This document shows positions 8,839 through 14,452 of a stretch of DNA of 14,452 nt, piece by piece. The translations under genes and the position numbers were made by a program. The stretch is from Candidatus Hydrogenedentota bacterium. Its GTDB lineage: Bacteria > Hydrogenedentota > Hydrogenedentia > Hydrogenedentiales > CAITNO01. The notes below the pieces were generated by a model. It had not been told where the DNA came from. It made no database searches and was given only the letters and a program-made list of their open reading frames with translations. The stretch covers positions 1 through 14,452 of the forward strand of contig CAIXUF010000938.1 of NCBI GenBank assembly GCA_903922535.1, written 5' to 3'. Positions within the stretch are counted from its first letter, which is position 1. The number at the start of each line of letters is the position of its first letter.

Positions 8839-8940
8839 ATGGACTCTATGGACTTTATGGACGATATGGACTAAATGGACATAAAAGCGAATCACCCGTC
8901 GGATGCCGTCCATGCCGTCCATGCCGTCCATAAAGTCCAT
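8839..8940. repeat. Inverted array of 9-bp ATGGACnnn units
   Basis: Five copies of ATGGAC start at 8839, 8848, 8857, 8866 and 8875, each separated by three variable bases. After a 27-nt stretch, four exact GTCCAT copies start at 8908, 8917, 8926 and 8935 on the same 9-bp period, preceded by a degenerate GTCGGAT at 8898-8904. The two arms are inverted. The segment 8847-8863 (TATGGACTTTATGGACG) is the exact reverse complement of 8925-8941, a 17-bp stem, and inner units at 8866-8871 and 8875-8880 can pair with 8917-8922 and 8908-8913. The array fills most of the 191-bp gap (8805-8995) between the isomerase stop and the ABC ATPase start. Transcripts from either strand would fold into a long hairpin. 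Its role is unknown: transcript stability, attenuation, or a dispersed mobile-type repeat are all possible. Confidence 0.85.
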
Positions 8941-8995
8941 ATTCCGCCTTCAGGATTGTCATGGGGGCCGAAAACGTGTGCGCCTGCCCGGTTAA

Positions 8996-9829
8996 TCAGC
9001 AGAACTGTTCCAGATGCCACGCGCCACGCGCAAAACCCTCTTCGCGTCCCTGCGCGGCGTCCTCGTGCTCGATGCTCAGCACGCCGTCATAGCCGTTCAT
9101 GCGCAGGTGGCTGACAAACTCGCCCCAGTTAATCTGGCCGAAGCCGGGCAGCACGTAGCGCCACCAGCCCTCTCCGTACACCCCCGTCCGCGCGCGTTTC
9201 GCGCGGTCGATCAGCACGTCCTTGGCGTGGGTGTGGAAGATGCGATCACGGAACTGCGTGACTGGAAGCAGGTGGTCGCATTCCTGGTGGACCAGATGCG
9301 ACGGGTCATAATTGAGCCCGAAATTCCCGTCCGGAATCGCCGCGAACATTGCCTCAAAGGTGTCGAGCCCCTGCAGGCAGGTCGCGTACCAGTTCTCCAG
9401 GGCAATGTTCACCCCGCGCTTGCGCGCATGGGCGAGAATCGGCTTGAACGCCCCCGGGAGCACCTGCTGTATGGTCTCCATCTTGGTCATGCCCGGCGCG
9501 GCAAAGCCCGTCAGCATGCATACTGTTTCCACGTTCAACAGCTTCGCGCTGTCGATGACTTTCTTGGCCGTTTCCTGCGTTGCCTTGACCTTCTTGGGAT
9601 GGGTCAGGTCGCAGGTGTAATAGGCCAGCGCGCTGATGCGCAGTAGCCGCTTCTCACAGGATTTGCGCAGCTCTTTCGCCCCGGCCCTGTCCATTTTTGC
9701 CGGGTCAACATGGCGGCTGCCCGGATGGGTCGCAATCTCCAGCGCGGAAATCGCGGTCGCCTCGGCGAAATCGAGCACGAGTTCCAGCGGATCGTCCGCA
9801 AACGGAACCGTCAACATGCCTACTTCCAT
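8996..9829 (-). CDS. Sugar phosphate isomerase/epimerase-like TIM-barrel protein
   Basis: This 277-residue protein belongs to the xylose isomerase-like (AP endonuclease 2) TIM-barrel superfamily, whose members isomerise or epimerise sugars, inositols or sugar acids using a divalent metal. Likely metal ligands are Glu145 (NIALENW), Asp175/His178 (NYDPSHL), His199 or His201 (FHTHAKD) and Glu254 (LSIEHED), in the usual order along the barrel. The start at ATG 9829 follows AAGGAG (minus strand, 9842-9837) by 7 nt. The frame could extend to 9871 but would then reach into the end of the dehydrogenase gene. It lies 38 bp downstream of the dehydrogenase on the same strand, so the two are probably co-transcribed. 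The exact substrate cannot be read from sequence, and a dehydratase or hydrolase of the same fold is an alternative. Confidence 0.88.
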   Translation of the reverse strand: MEVGMLTVPFADDPLELVLDFAEATAISALEIATHPGSRHVDPAKMDRAGAKELRKSCEKRLLRISALAYYTCDLTHPKKVKATQETAKKVIDSAKLLNVETVCMLTGFAAPGMTKMETIQQVLPGAFKPILAHARKRGVNIALENWYATCLQGLDTFEAMFAAIPDGNFGLNYDPSHLVHQECDHLLPVTQFRDRIFHTHAKDVLIDRAKRARTGVYGEGWWRYVLPGFGQINWGEFVSHLRMNGYDGVLSIEHEDAAQGREEGFARGAWHLEQFC

Positions 9830-9836
9830 GGGGATT

Positions 9837-9842
9837 CTCCTT
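9837..9842 (-). promoter_or_regulatory. Ribosome binding site AAGGAG for isomerase gene
   Basis: AAGGAG on the minus strand lies 7 nt before ATG 9829 and selects this start over upstream in-frame codons up to 9871. Confidence 0.65.
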
Positions 9843-9867
9843 CTTTGTGTCGCCATCGGACCGACAG

Positions 9868-10815
9868 TCACATGTGCAGCAGCACTTTCATCACGCCGGG
9901 ATCTTCGGCGCGCGCCATGGCCTGGACGCCGTCGGCGAGTTCATAGGATTCCGAAATCATGGGGCGCACTTCCACCGTGCCCAGCGCCAGCGCCTCCAGC
10001 GCCGGACGGAACGGGCCGCAGCGCGAACCCAAAATGCGTATCTCGTTGATCACCGGCGCCGCAAAGCGCAGCGGTGTCATGCCCGCCGCGGTGGACTTGA
10101 GCACGACGGTCCCTTCGGGGCGCACCAACTCCAGCGCCCGGGCAAGACCCTCCACCCGGCCGGTCGCCTCCACCACGATGTCGGCGCCCGGCTCCAGCGG
10201 ATCCTCGTCCAGCGCCGTGGCGATGCCCAACTGCGAGAGCAACTCCAGCTTCCACGCATGCCGGCCCGCGCAGACCAGATTCTTGGTGGCCAAATGCAGC
10301 ACCTGCGCCGCCAACTGCCCCAATTTGCCGTCGCCGAGCACAATCACCCGGTCGTCCGGCTCCACCAGAATCTGCTCTGTGATCCGGAAGGCGGCGGCCA
10401 GCGGTTCGGTGAACACCGCCACATCGTCGCGGATGTTTCCGGGCACCAGATGCAGGTTTTCCTCGGGCAGAACCACGTACTCGGCAAAGGCGCCGTTGCG
10501 CCCCGCAATGCCGAGGACGCTCCGGTTGGCGCAGTGGTGCGGCATTTCCATGCGGCACCAGTCGCATTCATGGCACACGCAGTTGATTTCGCCCACCACC
10601 CGCTTGCCCATCAGGAATTCATTGGAGGCATGCTCGACAATCCCGACGAACTCATGCCCGAGGATGCCGTGGAAACCCATATACCCGCGTTTAATCTCCA
10701 GGTCCGTGTTGCAAATGCCTGCGGCGAGCACCTTCACCAGCGCCTCGCCGGGGGCCGGCACGGGCATGGGCACGTCGTCAACCCGGACTTTTTCGTCAAA
10801 CAGCAGCGCTTTCAT
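9868..10815 (-). CDS. Zinc-dependent medium-chain alcohol dehydrogenase
   Basis: This 315-residue MDR-family oxidoreductase should oxidise an alcohol or polyol with NAD(P)+. The N-terminal GroES-like domain has the catalytic zinc ligands Cys35 (GICNTD) and His54-Glu55 (GHEFVG). A structural zinc lobe has Cys81, Cys84, Cys87 and Cys95 in the classical C-x2-C-x2-C-x7-C spacing, with an extra Cys79 beside it. The Rossmann domain starts at about 157 with VIVLGDGKLGQLAA (GxGxxG, Gly161/163/166). Glu137 (FTEPLAAA) is at the usual fourth position near the active site. At 315 residues it is slightly shorter than the typical 340-350. The start is ATG 10815, with GAGG 7 nt before it on the minus strand; the frame extends to 10857 without a conserved sequence. 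It is first in an operon with the isomerase, fitting a sugar or polyol pathway; the substrate is unknown. Confidence 0.92.
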   Translation of the reverse strand: MKALLFDEKVRVDDVPMPVPAPGEALVKVLAAGICNTDLEIKRGYMGFHGILGHEFVGIVEHASNEFLMGKRVVGEINCVCHECDWCRMEMPHHCANRSVLGIAGRNGAFAEYVVLPEENLHLVPGNIRDDVAVFTEPLAAAFRITEQILVEPDDRVIVLGDGKLGQLAAQVLHLATKNLVCAGRHAWKLELLSQLGIATALDEDPLEPGADIVVEATGRVEGLARALELVRPEGTVVLKSTAAGMTPLRFAAPVINEIRILGSRCGPFRPALEALALGTVEVRPMISESYELADGVQAMARAEDPGVMKVLLHM

Positions 10816-11161
10816 GGCAACACCTCGCCTTTCGGGGCGCATTCGCACCAAAGTCACACGTGTATATCAACACCACGGACGGGCCGGAATCAACCCGGGG
10901 GCAGCGTCAGCCGGGGGAGGAGAGGACTTTGTGGGCAGAGTCCACCGCCTGGCCGGAAAACTGCACGAGCCTTATCTCCCCCCCTGCCAACATAAAGTGG
11001 ATTCCGGCAATCCATCCGCACCCCCTTCCCAAAAAAGCATCTTCCTGTGCTAGACTGTCGCGGGCAATCCGCTGGATTTTGTCGCTATTGGCACATTGAA
11101 ACCGCGGCGCAGGCGGGCAGAACTTTGCCGGTGCCGCACAAGCGGGCGAGAGGTAGCTGTC
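10816..11161. other. Divergent intergenic region
   Basis: These 346 bp separate the minus-strand dehydrogenase from the plus-strand FG-GAP gene and should hold both promoters. I see no convincing small gene or RNA. An 8-bp palindrome ACACGTGT lies at 10856-10863, next to TATACA on the minus strand (10866-10861), a possible -10 box for the dehydrogenase without a good -35. The direct repeat CCGGGGG occurs twice near 10901-10925. The ribosome binding site for the FG-GAP gene is GAGAGG at 11148-11153. Confidence 0.5.
11046..11056 (+). promoter_or_regulatory. Possible extended -10 (TGTGCTAGACT) for FG-GAP gene
   Basis: TGTGC-TAGACT resembles an extended -10 box and lies about 105 bp before the FG-GAP start. 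The sequence 17 bp upstream does not resemble TTGACA. The call rests on one motif. Confidence 0.3.
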
Positions 11162-14100
11162 ATGACCAAACACTCAGTCATCAGCGTGGGGACGGTTGTG
11201 TTTGCCGCAGGGTTGTTTCTGATCGCCTGTGCGGCGTTCGGAGTGCCGGGCGCACCGGCCAAAGCGGTTCTGCCCGCCCACTCCGCTCCGGGTGCGGACG
11301 TGCCCAAGGACTGGTGGTCATCCGTGCAGAAGAACATTGCCCAGTCGGAATACAACGTCACCTGGCAGGATCACGCCTCCCTGCCGGAGTTGGGCGCGGC
11401 ATGGCAGGCCCCGAACCGGGCACAGAACCTGCGCACCTTTTTTACCAATGCGGGCCCGCGGGTGGTCCGCCGCACGGACCCGGCGGGCAGTTGGACCTGG
11501 GGGCTTGAACTGGCCGGCGTTGGCGGCTTGGACGACGCCGCCGCCGTGCCTGACCTGCGCGACACCTGCGTCGAGGGCAACCGCATCACTTTTGAACGCG
11601 ACGGGCTGGACGAATGGTACGTGAACGGCGAGGCGGGCCTTGAACAGGGCTTTACCATTTACCAGGCACCGGGTTCGGGCGGTGGGATGGTGCTGCGGAT
11701 GGCGGTGCGCGGCAATCTGTCGGCGGACATGATGCCGGACGGCCAGACGGTCGAGTTCTTGAGTCCGGGCGGCGCGGGCGTGATGCATTACGGCAAGCTT
11801 ACGGCCACGGACGCGCTGGGCAGGAAACTCCCGGCCACGATGACGCTTGACAAGGGGACCACCATAGAACTGCGCCTGGACACGGCCAACGCGGTCTTCC
11901 CCGTCACCATTGATCCCCTTGCGACCAGCGCCGCATGGACATTGGAAAGCAATTCTGCCAATGCCTGGTTTGGCTGGTCGGTGGCGACGGCGGGCGATGT
12001 GAACGGCGACGGCTACAGCGACGTGATCATCGGCGCGCCGGGCTATGACACCGGCAAGACCGGCGGTTGTGCCTTTGTCTGCTACGGTTCCGCCACGGGC
12101 CTGGCGGCTGCGCCGAACTGGTCGGCGGAGTGCGATCAGGCCGACGCCTACTTTGGCTGGGCCGTGGCGACTACGGGGGACGTGAACGGCGACGGGTACA
12201 GCGACGTTATCGTAAGCGCGCTCTATTATGACAACGGCCAGACCAATGAAGGCCGGGTGTATGCCTACTACGGGTCCTCTTCCGGACTTCCGAAGACGGC
12301 GAACTGGACGGTTGAGAGCAACCAGGCCAATTCCGATTTCGGCGTGTCGATCTCCACTGCAGGGGACGTGAACGGCGACGGGTACAGTGACGTGCTTGTC
12401 GGCGCTGACGCGTACGACAACGGCCAGACGAATGAGGGACGGGTCTTTCTGTACGCCGGCGGCACCAAAGGCCTGGCAACCACGGCATCCTGGACGGCGG
12501 AATCCGACCAGGCCAACGCCGCTTTCGGCGCCGCCGTGTCCACGGCGGGCGACGTGAACGGCGACGGCTATGCCGATGTGATCATCGGAGCCCCGTATTA
12601 TGACAACACCCTGACCGACGAGGGCCGGGTTTATGTGTATGCCGGTTCTGCCACCGGCCCGGGCAGCACACCCCTGCGGACGATGGACGGCGGACAGGCA
12701 GGTGCCTACCTGGGCTGTTCCGTGTCCACGGCGGGTGATGTGAACGGTGACGGCTACAGCGACGTCATCATGGGCGCGTACGGCTATGACAACGGTGAAA
12801 CCGACGAAGGCCGTGCCTATGTGTACCACGGCCAGTCAAAAGGGCTTTCCGTCAATCCGGTATGGACGGTGGAAAGCAACCAGGCCGGCGCGAACATGGG
12901 CTGGTCTGTCGCCACGGCGGGGGACGTGAACGGTGACGGTTATGCCGATGTAATCGTAAGCGCGCCCACCTATGACAACGGCGAGACGGACGAGGGCCGG
13001 GTCTTGGTGTATTACGGGTCCGCTTCGGGCCTGACCACCACGGCCGGCTGGACGGCCGAGAGCAACCAGGCCGGCGCGAAGTTCGGCTACTCGGCCTTCA
13101 CGGCGGGGGATGTCAACGGGGACGGCTATGCCGACGTGATTGTGGGCGCGCCCTTCTATGACAACGGCGAGACGGACGAGGGCCGGGCTTTTGTGTATTA
13201 CGGTTCGGCGTCCTCCATTTCCGCCGCGGCCAACTGGACGACGGAAAGCAACCAGGCGAACGCCCAATTGGGATACTCCGTGTCCACGGCGGGCGACGTC
13301 AACGGGGACGGCTATGCGGATGTGATCATTGGCGCGAATCTTTACGACGGCGGCGGAACGGACAGCGGCGCCGCGTTTGTCTATCATGGCTCGGCGACCG
13401 GCCTTTCCGCCACGGCCGACTGGCAGATAGTGGGCACGGCGGCCTCCGAGAGCTTGGGTGTTTCGGTGGCTTCCGCGGGGGATGTGAACGGGGACGGCTA
13501 CTCCGATGTGATTGTGGGTGCGCCCTGGTATTCCAACGGGCAGAGCCAGGAAGGGGTGGCTTTTGTGTACTATGGCTCGGCTTCGGGGTTGTCGGCCACG
13601 GCCAATTGGACGGTGGAATCCGGCGTGGCCGGCGCGCACTTCGGGTTCTCCGTATCCAGCGCCGGTGACGTGAACGGGGACGGTTTCGCCGATGTGCTGG
13701 TGGGGGCTCCCGACTACACCGGTGGAATGTCGGGTCAAGGGGCCGCTTTTGTGTACAAAGGTTCCGCTTCAGGACTTTCCACTTCCCACAGTTGGCGCGT
13801 GGAAGGGAACCAGGCCTCATGCAAGTTTGGCTACTCGGTCTCCACGGCGGGTGATGTGAACGGCGACGGCTACAGTGATGTGATTGTGGGCGCGCGGAAC
13901 TATGACTACAACGGAGTGACCGACACGGGCATGGCCTTCTTCTTTACCGGCTCCGCATCGGGACTTTCCACCAGCGCCTCGTGGCAGGCGTACGGCGGCA
14001 CCACGGCCAGTACTTTCTACGGTGAGACGGTGGCCGCCGCAGGCGATGTAAACGGCGACGGGTATGCCGACGTTATTATCGCAACTTCACACGCCAAGAA

Positions 14101-14452
14101 ATCCGGCACCGAATTGGGCTTGGTGGACCTGTGGTACGGTTCCGCATCGGGACTGACCACCACGTCCTCCGTCACGGCTCTATGGGGCACCCAGGCCAAC
14201 GAGGCGTTTGGCGTTTCCGCTGCGACGGCGGGGGATGTGAACGGGGACGGATACGCCGACATTATCGTCGGCGCATCCGACTACGACAACGGCCAGACGG
14301 ATGAGGGAAAGGCGTTCGTGTATTTCGGTTCGGCCTCGGGCCTGTCCACAACCGCGGCGTGGTCCGTGGAAAGCAACCAGGCCGGTGCCTATCTCGGTTA
14401 TTCTGTCTCGACGGCAGGGGACGTGAACGGGGACGGCTATGCCGACGTCATC
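11162..14452 (+). CDS. Giant exported FG-GAP (integrin-alpha-like) repeat protein, 3' end outside window
   Basis: The frame runs from ATG 11162 (GAGAGG 8 nt upstream) to the window edge without a stop, giving 1,097 residues of an incomplete protein. Residues 1-35 are an export signal; LIAC at 20-23 fits a lipobox, while APAKA at 31-35 would suit signal peptidase I, so lipoprotein status is undecided. Residues about 85-253 form a non-repeat beta-rich domain (GLDEWYVNGEAGLEQGF, ending FPVTIDPL) of the kind seen ahead of FG-GAP repeats in other environmental bacteria. From about residue 255 on, 14 FG-GAP blades follow, each with a Ca2+ loop GDVNGDGYxDVI, then YDNGxTDEGRVxVYYGSASGL. The family folds as seven-bladed propellers and usually acts at the cell surface in adhesion or binding. 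Its partner is unknown. The gene is divergent from the dehydrogenase operon. Confidence 0.9.
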   Translation, partial: MTKHSVISVGTVVFAAGLFLIACAAFGVPGAPAKAVLPAHSAPGADVPKDWWSSVQKNIAQSEYNVTWQDHASLPELGAAWQAPNRAQNLRTFFTNAGPRVVRRTDPAGSWTWGLELAGVGGLDDAAAVPDLRDTCVEGNRITFERDGLDEWYVNGEAGLEQGFTIYQAPGSGGGMVLRMAVRGNLSADMMPDGQTVEFLSPGGAGVMHYGKLTATDALGRKLPATMTLDKGTTIELRLDTANAVFPVTIDPLATSAAWTLESNSANAWFGWSVATAGDVNGDGYSDVIIGAPGYDTGKTGGCAFVCYGSATGLAAAPNWSAECDQADAYFGWAVATTGDVNGDGYSDVIVSALYYDNGQTNEGRVYAYYGSSSGLPKTANWTVESNQANSDFGVSISTAGDVNGDGYSDVLVGADAYDNGQTNEGRVFLYAGGTKGLATTASWTAESDQANAAFGAAVSTAGDVNGDGYADVIIGAPYYDNTLTDEGRVYVYAGSATGPGSTPLRTMDGGQAGAYLGCSVSTAGDVNGDGYSDVIMGAYGYDNGETDEGRAYVYHGQSKGLSVNPVWTVESNQAGANMGWSVATAGDVNGDGYADVIVSAPTYDNGETDEGRVLVYYGSASGLTTTAGWTAESNQAGAKFGYSAFTAGDVNGDGYADVIVGAPFYDNGETDEGRAFVYYGSASSISAAANWTTESNQANAQLGYSVSTAGDVNGDGYADVIIGANLYDGGGTDSGAAFVYHGSATGLSATADWQIVGTAASESLGVSVASAGDVNGDGYSDVIVGAPWYSNGQSQEGVAFVYYGSASGLSATANWTVESGVAGAHFGFSVSSAGDVNGDGFADVLVGAPDYTGGMSGQGAAFVYKGSASGLSTSHSWRVEGNQASCKFGYSVSTAGDVNGDGYSDVIVGARNYDYNGVTDTGMAFFFTGSASGLSTSASWQAYGGTTASTFYGETVAAAGDVNGDGYADVIIATSHAKKSGTELGLVDLWYGSASGLTTTSSVTALWGTQANEAFGVSAATAGDVNGDGYADIIVGASDYDNGQTDEGKAFVYFGSASGLSTTAAWSVESNQAGAYLGYSVSTAGDVNGDGYADVI
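11930..14452 (+). repeat. Tandem FG-GAP coding repeats, period 186 bp
   Basis: The GDVNGDG codons start at 11993, 12176, 12362, 12548, 12734, 12920, 13106, 13292, 13478, 13664, 13850, 14042, 14231 and 14417. Nine consecutive spacings are exactly 186 bp (62 residues); the others are 183, 192, 189 and 186. Synonymous codons vary between copies (gac/gat, ggc/ggg, gtg/gtc), so the protein repeat is better conserved than the DNA. The array is cut by the window edge. Confidence 0.92.

Noticed and set aside
8839..8940. CRISPR array
   Set aside because: The unit is only 9 bp with 3-bp variable parts, the two arms are inverted, and no cas genes are nearby.
11083..11102. Sigma-54-like TTGGCAC upstream of the FG-GAP gene
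   Set aside because: No TTGC/GC element occurs at the required spacing for a -12 box.
11318..12829. 503-codon minus-strand frame with repeated VAVAVHVARRGH-like peptides, and a similar one at 12836-13738
   Set aside because: The repeats are the reverse-strand image of the FG-GAP calcium loops; the plus-strand frame is the real one.

Overview
The window is GC-rich bacterial chromosomal DNA with dense coding on both strands. An HME-RND efflux pump, several exported Ca2+-loop (VCBS/FG-GAP) proteins, a TIM-barrel sugar isomerase paired with a Zn alcohol dehydrogenase, and ATGGAC/GTCCAT nonamer arrays suggest a Gram-negative environmental bacterium, perhaps of the planctomycete/Hydrogenedentes type. 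That placement is a guess from gene style; there is no rRNA or other marker gene here.

Layout. (1) 1-858 (+) is the C-terminal third of a CusA/CzcA-type heavy-metal RND pump. (2) 937-5505 (+) is a tight four-gene unit: ABC ATPase, ABC-2 permease, and two exported VCBS-type proteins. All three junctions are 4-bp ATGA stop/start overlaps, so the genes are probably translationally coupled and form one functional module. This is the best candidate here for an undescribed system. (3) 5632-6300 (+) is a small heat-shock protein (Hsp20) with an N-terminal membrane anchor. (4) 6301-6408 is a short convergent gap with two strong hairpins. (5) 8804-6409 (-) is a polar amino-acid-type ABC importer made of an ATPase and one polypeptide fusing the solute-binding domain to the permease, again joined by an ATGA overlap. 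(6) 8805-8995 is an intergenic stretch with a large inverted array of 9-bp ATGGACnnn units. (7) 10815-8996 (-) is a Zn-dependent dehydrogenase followed by a sugar phosphate isomerase/epimerase-like protein. (8) 10816-11161 is a divergent intergenic region. (9) 11162 to the window end (+) is a giant exported integrin-alpha-like protein with 14 FG-GAP blades visible on an almost exact 186-bp period. It has no stop before the window edge.

How the genes work together. The ABC exporter module probably moves, or is driven by, something connected with its two VCBS partners at the cell envelope; the substrate is unknown. The importer probably takes up a small solute, but its binding domain lacks the usual carboxylate-binding arginine. 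The dehydrogenase/isomerase pair looks like a small sugar or polyol catabolic operon that could be read through into the importer. The large FG-GAP protein is probably a surface or secreted beta-propeller protein. Most other long open frames, especially those antisense to real genes, are by-products of high GC content.
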